The notes beneath the pieces were generated by a model. It searched no databases. It was given only the letters and a program-made list of their open reading frames with translations, and was not told where the DNA came from. 64,000 nucleotides of DNA. Source: Bacteroidetes bacterium GWF2_41_31. GTDB lineage: Bacteria > Bacteroidota > Bacteroidia > Bacteroidales > F082. Shown here in pieces: positions 33,277 to 44,000 of the stretch (position 1 is its first letter; each line of letters starts with the position of its first letter). The stretch lies in assembly GCA_001769215.1 (NCBI GenBank), contig MEOL01000050.1, positions 231,342 through 295,341 of the forward strand. The letters run 5' to 3'. The position numbers and the translations under genes were made by a program.

Positions 33277-34644
33277 TCATTTACTAAGTCGTAACAAAAT
33301 CTCTTTTGCACGCTGACTATCTGGCTTTAATTCCAAACAATGCTCAAAACTCTCGATAGCCATTTCTTTATTGTCAGTTTTTAAATATGCATCGCCAAGC
33401 CGATAATGTGCATTGGCAGAATTAGGAAACAGTTCCACATTTAATTTATATAATTCCAGTGCATCATTCTTTTCATAATTCATTAAATAATAAGCATATT
33501 CATTGATTCTGCTTTCCAGATAATCGATTTCATTTGCCTTATTTTGAAGTAATTCTTCTTTTTGTATGTTGAATTCCTGATAATCTTTCTGTACAAGCGC
33601 AATTCTCATTTTCTGGTAGGACGAAATCTTTTCAGGTAATTTAAACTCCATAATCTTCATGTCATCTGTAACCAATGAATTATAGATATGAATTACTTTT
33701 TTAGGACCAACACAAATTGCATTAATCAGCGAATCACGACCCAGCTTTTCATCAATTGTTTTAACCATAAAAGCTCCGGCAACATAATAGGCTCTTTTTT
33801 GTACACCTATTTCCCAAGACATTTCTGTCATTTTTTTTTGTGGTACAGACCCTGCTTTTGAAAAAAGTGAGTTTACATTTGCCAAATGCTTTTTTACAGA
33901 CTTTTCGTTTTCCAGCATGAGATAATCATCGAATTTATGATTGGGATAAATATCCTGAGCCGTATAAGAAACATAATTGGCTAAACCTTCAGAAAGCAAA
34001 TAATCAATCATGTAATCAAGCATTTCATTTTCGAGTTCAAACTCAGTTCGGTGAATTATAACATATGCATCGCCAACGTGAAAAACTTCGTGAACGAGTA
34101 TATTCAGGATTCTTACCGGGTCACGATTAAAATTGGGTGAAGCAACATCCATAACTATATCATTTGGAATTGCAAATGCATAGGGAACAGTCCCTGTTAA
34201 AAGATAAATATTTGTGTGAATTTGAGGTGTTGATTTGGGTAAAAACGAACAAATATGAGGAATTGCTTTTTCGTTAAAAGTATTATTACTTTCAATAATT
34301 TTCTTCGCATTTACAAACGCAATTTGTTGTGTAATATCGTTAGATGAAAGTTTCGAAAGTTTTCGAATACTCTTTTTCCATCTTTCGTAAGGGATTTCGA
34401 TGTTATTTTGGGCATGCCATTTTTTAGTTAAGCTGAAAGCTGTGTTATTAGTCCAAAAGGAATCAACGTTGCTAAGAACATCTTTGGGATGCAAATAAAT
34501 TGCTTCAATTGCCGAATTGTCGAAAACGATTTTTGAATCGTTACAAAATGAACTTCGTGAAGGTGATTTTATATCCGTATTTTGAGCAACCAAATACGAA
34601 ATCTGTAATAGAACAAACGCAACAACAGGGAATATTTTATTCAT
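33277..34644 (-). CDS. Putative zinc peptidase (DUF5700-like) with TPR tail
   Basis: 455 aa with signal peptide (to about LVAQ21). HEVFH at residues 185-189 followed by EGLANYVSY is a plausible HExxH...E gluzincin site; the upstream IVMDVASPNFNRDPVRILNI resembles the DUF5700 putative zinc-dependent protease family. The C-terminus (about 390-455) contains a tetratricopeptide pair, ANAHYRLGDAYLKTDNKEMA and a following helix, which may bind partners. Substrate unknown. It stands 12 bases upstream of the FISUMP gene at 34657, in the same direction. Confidence 0.7.
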   Translation of the reverse strand: MNKIFPVVAFVLLQISYLVAQNTDIKSPSRSSFCNDSKIVFDNSAIEAIYLHPKDVLSNVDSFWTNNTAFSLTKKWHAQNNIEIPYERWKKSIRKLSKLSSNDITQQIAFVNAKKIIESNNTFNEKAIPHICSFLPKSTPQIHTNIYLLTGTVPYAFAIPNDIVMDVASPNFNRDPVRILNILVHEVFHVGDAYVIIHRTEFELENEMLDYMIDYLLSEGLANYVSYTAQDIYPNHKFDDYLMLENEKSVKKHLANVNSLFSKAGSVPQKKMTEMSWEIGVQKRAYYVAGAFMVKTIDEKLGRDSLINAICVGPKKVIHIYNSLVTDDMKIMEFKLPEKISSYQKMRIALVQKDYQEFNIQKEELLQNKANEIDYLESRINEYAYYLMNYEKNDALELYKLNVELFPNSANAHYRLGDAYLKTDNKEMAIESFEHCLELKPDSQRAKEILLRLSK

Positions 34645-34656
34645 AATTACTGTTTA

Positions 34657-35343
34657 TTAATTTTTTACACAACGAACCGATATTCCATCATTAGCCTCAA
34701 TGCCATCGATAACTACAGTTGAACTATTATTTTGTAATAAAACTGAGGAATTTGTTGTGGAGGTTGTGAAGATACAGGCGGTTCCTTTCCAAGTATACTC
34801 ACTTAAATGAAAATAAAAACCTGCAGGCAAAGCATTAAACATAATTTCGTTAGTGCCTGTATTAGGTTCTAACCAATGAACTGTTCCGGATTCTTTTAAT
34901 TTACTACCTGCAACGCTACTCCCACCTAAATAATTAATTAGCTGTTGCCATTCAGCTGTGCTTGGTAAATGCCAACCAACTGGCGCTATACCTTGTGTAT
35001 TACCTGGGTTCGCATTACTGCTTGCTGCACCATTCATTGCGGCCGACCAGGTATATAACCTTCCATAAACACTAACATTGGCCTCATCATTATTATAATT
35101 GAAGAACTGAATTGTTGATCCATCGGAATAATGCGTACTCCTTAAATTCTCGGCCATCCATATTTGATTTCCAATCTTCACTGTTCGATAAGTGTTTCCA
35201 TCATAATCGGTAACTGAGCTATCTTCCGCTACAATTATTGGGGTATCAACTTTTGGTTCATCCTTTTTACAAGACTCGGCATATGTAATTGTCGCAACTA
35301 GCATAGTCACAACAAATAATGTTGACAAAATTTTCTTTTTCAT
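34657..35343 (-). CDS. FISUMP-domain lipoprotein
   Basis: 228 aa, lipobox region TYAESCKKDE (Cys near 25). Residues after Cys (CKKDEPKVDTPIIVAEDSSV then TDYDGNTYRTVKIG) are nearly the same as in the gene at 38323, whereas the distal half (AMNGAASSNANPGNTQGIAP, GWHLPSTAEWQQLINYLGG, ISVRCVKN) differs. The sequence is a full FISUMP domain. The pair brackets the M16 peptidase gene, as if the whole segment had been duplicated or had undergone gene conversion. Confidence 0.88.
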   Translation of the reverse strand: MKKKILSTLFVVTMLVATITYAESCKKDEPKVDTPIIVAEDSSVTDYDGNTYRTVKIGNQIWMAENLRSTHYSDGSTIQFFNYNNDEANVSVYGRLYTWSAAMNGAASSNANPGNTQGIAPVGWHLPSTAEWQQLINYLGGSSVAGSKLKESGTVHWLEPNTGTNEIMFNALPAGFYFHLSEYTWKGTACIFTTSTTNSSVLLQNNSSTVVIDGIEANDGISVRCVKN

Positions 35344-35412
35344 AATTATTATATGCTTAATTATTTGGCTTAGATTATATTAAATATTTTATTAAACTAA
35401 GGTTAACAAAGA

Positions 35413-35444
35413 CATACCGAGTATAATAATTCATCCTCGGTATG
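35413..35444 (-). terminator. Hairpin between the FISUMP and M16 genes
   Basis: 9-base arms CATACCGAG/CTCGGTATG with a 14-base loop, 15 bases beyond the M16 stop on the minus strand. The minus-side tail is TCTTTGTT, weak for an intrinsic terminator; the + side tail is CCCCTTTTT. Confidence 0.5.
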
Positions 35445-35458
35445 CCCCTTTTTGTGGA

Positions 35459-38290
35459 TTAAAGTTTTAATGGATTTTCAATAAGAATCGGATTGCCTAA
35501 TCCAACATCTTTCAATGCTTCAAATTGCGTTTCCTTGTCGCCAACAACTATGTAAATGAAGTTACCCTGATCAAGGGTTTTGGAGATAACACCTTTTATC
35601 TCATCCAGGCTAACGCTCTGAAGTATTTCCTGTTCTTCCTGAACATAGTTGGCCGGTAGGTTGTAAGTACTAATGGATTGGAGAACACCAAGAAGACTCC
35701 AAAGGGTTTCAAAAGCCATTGTATTATTCCTTATTAGCGCAAGCTTTGTTTCAGCCAGCAAGTTCTCAGTAAACTATTCATTATAGGTTGAAATTATATC
35801 CTTGAACGTGTTAACCGCATCCTGAGTGGCGGTAGCCTGAACATTTGAATAGGCATAAAAAGTACCATAGGTTCTACCACCTTCGAACTGAGAGTATGCT
35901 CCATAAGTGTACTGTTTTTGAAGACGAAGAACGTTAAAGAGAAATCCTCCCGAATTGCTGCCCAGCTTATAGTTGGCTATTTGTGTATGATAAAAATTCT
36001 TGTCGTTTCGCTGCAAAGACTTTTTTCCGACAATAATATACGATTGCCTTGCTCCAGGCTGATCGATAAAGTATAAGCGAGAGTCATCCGATGAGCCACT
36101 GCACTCATAATCGGGTAATCGAACATCTTTGGCAATCCAGCTTTTGCTAATTGAGGTTAACGACTTCATTGTGTTGGCTTTTGAGACATTTCCTGCTATA
36201 TGAAAACTTGTTAGAGAAGGTGAAAAATACTTGTCATAAAGCCCCTTAACATCATCAAGGGTTATTTCGTTTATCGACTTAACTGTTCCGTTCACAGGTG
36301 CGGAGAGAATATGATTTTTGCAAAATATCATTCCTGTAATAGCACTCTGTCCTATACTGCTTGGGCTTGCTGAGGCCTGCTGTATTTCGCTAATTATCCC
36401 TTCCTTAATTCGCTTAAATTCATTTTCGTCCCATCGTGGGTTTGTTAACATCTCTTCAACGAGAGAAATCAAAGCTTCATAATTCTTCGAAAGACAATTA
36501 CCATATATGGTTATGTATTCCAAATTTGTGTAAACATAAATTGAAGCACCCAGATTCCCAATTATATCCTGTACCTCCTGAGGCGTTTTTGTTTTTGTTC
36601 CTTCCTTTAAAAGTTTCCCAAGAATATTGGCAGTTCCGGGCTTCGACAAATCGTCCAAGTAATGCCCACCCATTATACGAATGCTGAATTGTACTACTGG
36701 TAGTTCGTTATGCTCAATTCCATAAACGGCCATACCATTCTTCAACTTGTCAGACCATATTTTTGGGTTTTTAACCAGTGGTGTTGCTCCCAATTGGGGT
36801 TCAATGCTCCGGTTAATTTTAGAGAGTGTTCTCTGAAACGATTCGTCCTTGTCTATCTTCGTGTTGGCATCGCCCATTTCCTGATGCTCAATCCTATCTT
36901 CTACAACCTCAGCTTTAAGCGATTTTTCTATTGCCAAATTTTGTTTTCCTTTTGGAACAATGCTAATCACTAAATGGTTTTTACCCTTAATATACTTCTC
37001 ATAAACCCTTACTATATCCTCTTTGGTTACAGCATTTAAATTCTTTAAGTAATCGGTTGCAAACCCAGGGTTTGAGGCAAACACATTGTAAGTAGCCATT
37101 TTTTCGGCTTTGCCAATTGTGCTCGATATTTCGTTGAAGTAATCTGTTTCGGTTAGGTTCTTTAGTCGCTGAAGGTCGCTATCCGAGAAGCCTTCGGTTT
37201 CAAACATTACAAATGCCTCCTGAATTGCAGCATAGGCTTCATCAAGATCGATATTGTTGAAAGCATTTACCTTAAAGTAGAAAAGACCAGCTAATTCCTC
37301 TGCGCTATTCCATGATGAGGCTTGTGCAGCAATTTTTTTATCTTCCACAATAACCTTGTAGAGAGGTGATTTTTTGCCTTGCGACAATATTTCACCTAAA
37401 AGAGTTAACGCGTATGAATCCTCGTGGTACTCCTCGCACGATGGGTAGGCAATCGTAATCTGAGGAAGCTGGGTAAAGTTATCTTCATGTACCAACATCT
37501 TGGTTGCATCGAGCTTTGCAGGCATGGTTTTCAAGGGTTTAACCTCTTGCTTTGCTTTAATCTCGGCAAAATATTTCTCAACCCACTGCTTTGTTTGGTT
37601 CTTGTCAAAATCGCCAGCAATTACTAGGGTTGCATTATTTGGACCGTAGTAATTGTCGTAAAACTCAAACATGTCATCAAGTGTTGCTGCCCTTAAATCC
37701 TTTGAGGTGCCTATTGTTGTCCAGCTATAAGGATGATCCTGAGAGTACATATTTTTCGCAATAATTTCATTAAGAAAACCATAAGGCTTATTATCCACGC
37801 GCTCGCGCTTTTCATTAATAAGGATATCCTTTTCCCTTTCGAGTGCTGCTAGGGTAATGGTGTTCCTCATAAATCCCATTCTATCGGACTCCATCCAAAG
37901 TACAACCTCGAGAGCATCGTTGGGAACAGTTTCGAAGTAGATTGTTCCATCTCGCCATGTGCCACCATTAAAAGTGCCACCTAAATTGTTAATCTTTGTA
38001 AAGAACTGACCTTTTCCTACATTCTCGGAGTTTTGGAAAAGCATATGCTCAAAGAAATGAGCAAATCCCGTTTTGCTAGGTCTTTCTCTGTTCGATCCAA
38101 CGTGGAAAAGGATTGCAACCGAAACAATTGGGTCAGATTTATCCTCATGCAAAACAACTTCTAACCCGTTCGATAATTTATACTTCTCGAACTCAACCGT
38201 AAACTCTCTTCCTTTCTTGTTTGTATTTTGCATATTACAAGACATTAAGAGAGTTACCATTCCAAAAACAACTAAAATTAAATTTCTCAT
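35459..38290 (-). pseudogene. M16-family zinc peptidase interrupted by in-frame TAG
   Basis: A two-lobed M16 (pitrilysin/insulinase-like) peptidase: lipoprotein signal with LLMSC, HFFEHMLF (HxxEH at about 78-82), the downstream ALEREKDILINE glutamate region, and a second M16 half from about residue 520. After STYNE the frame meets TAG at 35776-35774 and then continues in the same frame for 105 more codons (FTENLLAETKLALIRNNT...) with clear M16 homology to TAA 35461-35459. Start ATG 38290 is chosen over 38326 because it gives a clean lipoprotein signal. A single-base nonsense change, readthrough, or a sequencing error would each explain it. Both catalytic lobes except the last helices lie before the stop. 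Confidence 0.85.
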
Positions 38291-38322
38291 ACTGTTCAAT
38301 TTTTTTTTTACTTGTATAATAT

Positions 38323-38991
38323 TCAATTCTTTACAAATCTTACGGCAAAAGCATTTCCCGATGTTTTATCAACAGGGCTAACTTCTGTGACTAAATTTGC
38401 TGTTGTATTATAAACATAAATACAGTATGGGTCTTGGGCATTGTTTGCTGTTCCCCAATAAGATCCATGTTCCCCAAGCACATAATAAACTCCATCGCCT
38501 CCACGAAAACCGCCGGCAACTGCTGAAAATCCTACAGAATTTTCTGCGCCAGTATTCGGACTATTCCAATGAGTTGTACCACTTTCTTTAAGTTTTCCGC
38601 CGGCTATGCCTGGACCTCCAACTGAGTTGATCAATTCTTCCCATTCTTCTTTTGTTGGAAGATGCCATCCTTCCGGAGCAGCCATTACAGCAGCTGACCA
38701 GCTATATAATCTGCCATAATCATTTGAATTAGTACTGTCGTTATTATATTCATAAACCTCTAGCAAGCTTTGTCCATTTGATGTTTTTGATGCATTAAAA
38801 TTTTCGGCCATCCAAACTTGATCACCAATTTTAACTGTTCGATAAGTGTTTCCATCATAATCGGTAACTGAGCTAACTTCCGCTACAATTATTGGGGTAT
38901 CAACTTTTGGTTCATCTTTTTTACAAGATGCTGAATTAGTAATAGTTATAGCAACAATTGATGCGATAAAAAAAGTTTTTAAGTTTTTCAT
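38323..38991 (-). CDS. FISUMP-domain lipoprotein
   Basis: 222 aa, lipobox-like TNSASCKKDE (Cys near 23). The stretch from CKKDEPKVDTPIIVAE through YDGNTYRTVKIG is shared with the gene at 34657 at DNA level; the rest of the domain (MAENFNASKTSNGQSLLEVY, GWHLPTKEEWEELINSVGG, AFAVRFVKN) is different. Surface lipoprotein of unknown ligand. Its end overlaps the longest M16 frame by four bases, but not the chosen M16 start; the two may be co-transcribed. Confidence 0.88.
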   Translation of the reverse strand: MKNLKTFFIASIVAITITNSASCKKDEPKVDTPIIVAEVSSVTDYDGNTYRTVKIGDQVWMAENFNASKTSNGQSLLEVYEYNNDSTNSNDYGRLYSWSAAVMAAPEGWHLPTKEEWEELINSVGGPGIAGGKLKESGTTHWNSPNTGAENSVGFSAVAGGFRGGDGVYYVLGEHGSYWGTANNAQDPYCIYVYNTTANLVTEVSPVDKTSGNAFAVRFVKN

Positions 38992-39213
38992 TTCGTTAAT
39001 TGTTTTCTTTTAATATTAGATGTGAAAATCAACTATTTAAATGCCGGAATAATCAGATTTAAAATGATATCCATGGTCTGATTCCATTGACTATTTGCCC
39101 ATATAAAACAGTTAAAAATAGCATTACGATAGTTTTTGGTTTTATAGTTATTTCCATTTCTTTATTTAAAGTAGTATTTGTGTTTCGCCAGATTACTTCC
39201 TGTAAGCAATAGA

Positions 39214-39248
39214 AAAACCTGTCTGGATTCATTAATCCGACAGGTTTT
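39214..39248 (-). terminator. Terminator of the BNR/PKD/CUB gene
   Basis: Arms AAAACCTGTCTGGAT and ATCCGACAGGTTTT pair with a six-base loop and one mismatch; the minus strand then continues TTTTTCTATT. It starts three bases past the stop codon of the gene at 39252. Confidence 0.8.
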
Positions 39249-39251
39249 CTG

Positions 39252-42200
39252 TTATTTCAGCACAATTTTTTTTGTAATGGTCTTCTCATCGGTAATGATT
39301 TCAATTATATAGATTCCTTTGGAATATCTTTCCATCATTATATTTTGAGAAAAAAGTGAAGGTATATTCCCAATTTTTCTGGTGAATAACAGTTTCCCTG
39401 TCACGTTGTACACATTTATGAAAACTGTTTTGGAACGAATACCATTCAATTCAATTGTAAAATTGCCGGAATTTGGATTAGGGTAGATATTTACTTCCTT
39501 GTTATTATCAACTTTCGGTATGCCGACAGGATTTACGCATTCAATTGTAGCAGCCCAGCCTGAATCATTAACTCCTCCATCGGAATGAAAGACAAATGTC
39601 AGGGCACCTTCTTCATTCGTCGCAGTGATTATTTCAGGAGAAGTCGGCCCACAAAATTTGCCAATCAATGTCGCGGAAGTATTTATGCCGTCATATATTT
39701 CGAGGTAATCAAAAATACATGTCATTTCAAATTCCAGGTTGAAGGAGGTGAAATTGAACTCGAGAACCTTTCCTGGCGTAGCTGGCAAAAAGGTGATCAC
39801 GTAATCTTCAACATCTTTGTAATTTTCATCCGGACCTTGTGAGTCATAGAATGTTCCTGAACAAGTTGTAATCTGGTCAGTAGTCATGTAATAGTCTGTC
39901 CCTACAATAATGTATTCTGTTTTTGTTACGGTGGATGTGCCGTTGGCATTGGAAGCGGTAAGAGCTACTGTGTAGATTCCCTGAGCATCGAATTTCACGA
40001 CCGGATTTTGAGAATTTGCATCTGTTCCTGATAAAAAAGTCACATTTGAAGGTTCAAATACCCATACCCAGGTATTCGGATTACATACGGTTTCATCATA
40101 AAAATTCACTATTCCACCCTGATAGGTAACATTTTTGTTGGCAGAGAATTCAACGATGATATCTGCCTGTTTGATATAATTTTCCTTAGTGATTGCGGTG
40201 CTTCCGTTGGCGTTTGTCACTTCAAGGGAAACAGTATATTCACCTGCCTCATCAAATCTTACATCAGGATTTTGAGAATTTGCATTTGCTCCGTTCATAA
40301 ACGTAACTGTGTTTGGAGTAAAACTCCAAATCCACGAAACAGGCGAATATAAAGAAGCATCGGTAAATGTGATTGCTTCATCACCACATGCAATCACCGA
40401 ACTTGCCGTAAATTCGGCAAAAGCAGGATTTGTACCATCGTCATAAATATCTGATTCCCATAGCCCCCGTCCGTATGTTCCAGCCCTTAATTTTTGAGCG
40501 TTATATTGAATTTCAAGTTCTGTTACTATTACATTTGGCAATCCTTCAGAGTAATAGATCCATTCCGTAAGGTTGTTATCGGTATAATAAATCCCAACAT
40601 CAGTTCCCACATAAATGCCATCGGCACTGCCAGCCTGACTGGTTATGCAGTTTACCGGTAGATTGGGTAAATTATTTGAAATGTTAATCCAGGTATCTCC
40701 TGCGTTTTCTGAACGATAAACCTTTTGACCTTCATTAAAACCACCACGGGTAATCCAGATTTTTTCCGGATCGGAATTTGAAATGGCAATGTCCGCGATA
40801 AAACTACCTGGCAGACCATTGGTGATATTTTCCCAGGAGCTCCCTCCATTTTTTGTTCGCCTGATGCTATTTGCAGTAGAAGTGTAAATATAATTATCGT
40901 CAGAATATGCAACTTCGAGTGTAGTTAGAAGCTGACCGCCTACAAGATTATTTGATATTTTCACCCAATTATCTCCTTGGTCCTCACTCTTATACACATC
41001 TGTATAAGCAAAATATAAAGTGTTTGCATTGGTTGGATGCATAATAAAAGGTTGTAACCAGATGTCGGCTCCAATTCCAGAAGGATTGATCCCTGTATAA
41101 GTCAGTCCTGCATCTTCAGAACGTAACAACCCACCGCCAAATCCGCTTGAATACACTATGTCAGAATTGGTGTAATCGATAAAATGCTCGCCTGCTTCAC
41201 CGGTAAATAATGCGCCCCAGTCATCGCTTGTTTTATACATCGCAAATTGATCCTGGCATCCAACAACTGCAATATCTGCATTTGAAGCAGAATTTCCAAT
41301 CTTGTAAATCTGAAGAACCTCCAGCCCATCGCTTATATCGGTCCAATTATCGCCCTGATCAACAGATTTATACAATCCACCATCATTTGCATCGTAGACC
41401 ACACTGTTTAAGGGGTTAATTTTTAATTCGTGGTGGTCGACCCACATATAATCGACTCCGGGAACAATATTTGGTGTTTCATGCGTCAAAATCTGCCAGT
41501 TGTATCCACCATCATTCGACTTCCACATATTAATTCCACCTGTGTATATTTCATTTACATCCGTTAGTGAAACGGCAATTGATAAGTTATACCATGCCTG
41601 CGAATAATCATCACTTCCATAAGGAGAGCGTCCCAGGATATTGAGCGTATTCCCGGAAAGTGTTTGCATCCAGGTATTTCCGCCATCTTCAGACTTGTAT
41701 AATCCGATAAGTTTTGTGTTTGGAAATCTGCCGCACGCAATTGCATATACATAGTTAGGATTTGCAGGTGAAACTGCCAGCGCAATTCTCACTGTTTGAG
41801 AAGGTGTGAGTCCCGTATTTATAATTTGAGTAAAACTTTCTCCCGCATCCGTTGACCGATATAATTTTGCTCCACCGTTAAAATTAAAAGTGGTAGCATA
41901 AATAACGTTTTCATCACCGGGTTTATAGGTTATATCCTTATAATTTCCGTTGGTGATAAAAATCCAGCTTTCGCCAGCGTCGCTGGATTTGTAAATCCCA
42001 ATTTCCGTGGCTGCAAAAAGGATATCTGGATTTAAAGGGTTAATCAACAATTCATTTATTACAATGTTATCCTGAATCTGATGAATTAAACCGGTCTGGT
42101 TCCATGTTTCGCCACCGTCGGTTGAATTTAAAACGCCTATACTGAAAGTGTTAAGCCCATCCCTGTCTCCGGTTGAAATGTAAAGTGTGTTTGGATCCTG

Positions 42201-42755
42201 AGGGTGAACAACGATATCACTAATTCCGATACTTGGCAAATCGTCGGTCGTAGTGTACCATGTTTCGCCACCATCAGTGGTTTTCCAAAACCCGCCTGAA
42301 TGGGCTCCTATCCATATTATTTGGTCATTTGCAGGGTGAAATTCAATACACTCAATCCGACCGGCACCGCTTCTTAAACCCTGATTTGCTCCCATTGTAA
42401 CCCAGAGTGGTGTTGCAAATGGGCCCATAGGAGTCCAGTTTGCAGTAGTACTTCTCTGACTCTCTTTGTTTTTAATAATTTTCTGAGATTCGTTCCACCA
42501 AATCTGGGAGGGGAAATTTCCATTTTCATTTATACGTGATTGTATAAACCATTCCCATCGTTTGAACTTTTTAAAAGATTTTTTATCTTTCCCGTTTGTT
42601 TCAGTATTATACTTGTAAAAAGCATTTTGAATATCGAAGAAATTCGGACTCGCCTGTTTTTCAGCCGGTATATTTTCCATCCAGCCCTGACCAAAACTGT
42701 TTATTATCCCTAACATAAAAACAAACGCAATTAAAAGTGAAATTTGTCTTTTCAT
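39252..42755 (-). CDS. Large T9SS-secreted sortilin-like BNR/PKD/CUB protein
   Basis: 1167 aa. After a signal peptide, about 700 residues form a VPS10/sortilin-like propeller with many Asp-box (BNR) repeats (SGGFWKTTDGGETWY, VLNSTDGGETWNQ, IYKSSDAGESWI, LYKSVDQGDNWT). Then come two PKD domains (about 790-960, each with a WxWxF core), a CUB domain (about 965-1080) and a T9SS sorting domain starting VNIYPNPNSGNF. Propeller proteins of this type are cell-surface or released; enzymatic activity (for example glycosidase) is not evident. It is the largest gene here and has its own terminator. Confidence 0.92.
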   Translation of the reverse strand: MKRQISLLIAFVFMLGIINSFGQGWMENIPAEKQASPNFFDIQNAFYKYNTETNGKDKKSFKKFKRWEWFIQSRINENGNFPSQIWWNESQKIIKNKESQRSTTANWTPMGPFATPLWVTMGANQGLRSGAGRIECIEFHPANDQIIWIGAHSGGFWKTTDGGETWYTTTDDLPSIGISDIVVHPQDPNTLYISTGDRDGLNTFSIGVLNSTDGGETWNQTGLIHQIQDNIVINELLINPLNPDILFAATEIGIYKSSDAGESWIFITNGNYKDITYKPGDENVIYATTFNFNGGAKLYRSTDAGESFTQIINTGLTPSQTVRIALAVSPANPNYVYAIACGRFPNTKLIGLYKSEDGGNTWMQTLSGNTLNILGRSPYGSDDYSQAWYNLSIAVSLTDVNEIYTGGINMWKSNDGGYNWQILTHETPNIVPGVDYMWVDHHELKINPLNSVVYDANDGGLYKSVDQGDNWTDISDGLEVLQIYKIGNSASNADIAVVGCQDQFAMYKTSDDWGALFTGEAGEHFIDYTNSDIVYSSGFGGGLLRSEDAGLTYTGINPSGIGADIWLQPFIMHPTNANTLYFAYTDVYKSEDQGDNWVKISNNLVGGQLLTTLEVAYSDDNYIYTSTANSIRRTKNGGSSWENITNGLPGSFIADIAISNSDPEKIWITRGGFNEGQKVYRSENAGDTWINISNNLPNLPVNCITSQAGSADGIYVGTDVGIYYTDNNLTEWIYYSEGLPNVIVTELEIQYNAQKLRAGTYGRGLWESDIYDDGTNPAFAEFTASSVIACGDEAITFTDASLYSPVSWIWSFTPNTVTFMNGANANSQNPDVRFDEAGEYTVSLEVTNANGSTAITKENYIKQADIIVEFSANKNVTYQGGIVNFYDETVCNPNTWVWVFEPSNVTFLSGTDANSQNPVVKFDAQGIYTVALTASNANGTSTVTKTEYIIVGTDYYMTTDQITTCSGTFYDSQGPDENYKDVEDYVITFLPATPGKVLEFNFTSFNLEFEMTCIFDYLEIYDGINTSATLIGKFCGPTSPEIITATNEEGALTFVFHSDGGVNDSGWAATIECVNPVGIPKVDNNKEVNIYPNPNSGNFTIELNGIRSKTVFINVYNVTGKLLFTRKIGNIPSLFSQNIMMERYSKGIYIIEIITDEKTITKKIVLK

Positions 42756-42819
42756 TATTTTTGATTTTAATTTTTGATTTTTATTTATTGGGTTCCTATA
42801 TTTTAGGCAGTGTGCGCTA

Positions 42820-43983
42820 TCAATTAACTGCTTTAAGTATATAATTTGTTACCAGATTTATGGGTGAAATGCTACCGGTGTTCAGATAATTACCACCATT
42901 AAACTCGATAATCATGTCGAGTTCGGGGATAATAAACAAGTATTGATCGCCCCATCCGGCAGCAAAAAAACATTTATATGAGGTGCCTTTCGCTGTAAAA
43001 TGAGTAATCCACCATTGGTAACCGTATGCCGTATTTGGGAGATATCCGGTTGAAGCAATGTAGGCGTATTGAGAATCGTTAATCCATTCAGAAGTAATAT
43101 ATTGTTTTTCTTGCCACATGCCGTCGTTAAGAAAAAGTAAACCGATTTTGCATAGCTCTCTTGCTCTTAAATAGAGACCACCCGATGCCATTGGAAGCCC
43201 ATTGTTCAGCATGATCCATTTGCCACCTTGAATGTTCATAGCATCAAAGAAGTATTCATTGGCATAATCAAAAAATTGCATACCCGATTCTTTTTCGATA
43301 ATTGTTGCCAACACATTCGTTGAACCTGTATTATAATGGAATTGTGTGCCAGGAGATGATGCTATTGGTTTAGAGAGCACATATTCAATGGGATCGCTGC
43401 TATGCATCATCTTATAAGTATCACTACGGGAGTCAGTATAGGGATATGTATTTTCATCATATTCCAGGCCAACACGCATCGTAAGAAGATGTTGAATGGT
43501 AATGTTTGCCTTTTCACCGGTCATAATACCTTCATATTCGGGAAAGTAGTCAATAATTTCTTTATTGAGATCTGGTATTAACCCCCGATTTATTGCCACA
43601 CCAGTAATTACTGAGGTTACGCTCTTGGTCACTGAGGCCATATAATGATCTGTTTCCCGGGTGTACTGCATGATTGGGCCATCAAGTCCGGCAGCGGTAA
43701 AGCTTAAGGCATAACCTTGAAAATACTCTTCAAAAACCAATCTATTATTCTTGGTAATCAGAATATTATGGATGCGATGCTGATCAATTGAGTTGATATA
43801 ATCCATCATTCCCTTGATGGGTGTCTCATCCAATCCTTCAAGCTCTAGAGTGCTAACCTCCAAATCATCATTATAGGCTACAGGTGCGGAATAAACATAT
43901 ACAGGTTTGACCGGATTGTCTTTCTTATTGCATCCAATAAAAAGAGTAATCATTAACAAAACCAGTGCGGGTTTAAAGTTCAT
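42820..43983 (-). CDS. Serine hydrolase lipoprotein, class C beta-lactamase-like (paralogue)
   Basis: 387 aa with lipobox LFIGCNKKD (Cys18). Nucleophile motif SVTK at 117-120 and Tyr motif YNT within QFHYNTGSTNVLATI; the third motif lies in a Gly-rich ...FFAAGWGDQYLFIIPE. Same EstB/nylon-hydrolase-like branch as the gene at 30109, but lipid-anchored. Envelope ester or amide hydrolysis is inferred. Directly downstream of the PD40 gene at 44001 with a 17-base gap, so probably one transcript. Confidence 0.86.
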   Translation of the reverse strand: MNFKPALVLLMITLFIGCNKKDNPVKPVYVYSAPVAYNDDLEVSTLELEGLDETPIKGMMDYINSIDQHRIHNILITKNNRLVFEEYFQGYALSFTAAGLDGPIMQYTRETDHYMASVTKSVTSVITGVAINRGLIPDLNKEIIDYFPEYEGIMTGEKANITIQHLLTMRVGLEYDENTYPYTDSRSDTYKMMHSSDPIEYVLSKPIASSPGTQFHYNTGSTNVLATIIEKESGMQFFDYANEYFFDAMNIQGGKWIMLNNGLPMASGGLYLRARELCKIGLLFLNDGMWQEKQYITSEWINDSQYAYIASTGYLPNTAYGYQWWITHFTAKGTSYKCFFAAGWGDQYLFIIPELDMIIEFNGGNYLNTGSISPINLVTNYILKAVN

Positions 43984-44000
43984 GGCTATGGGTTTAATAG

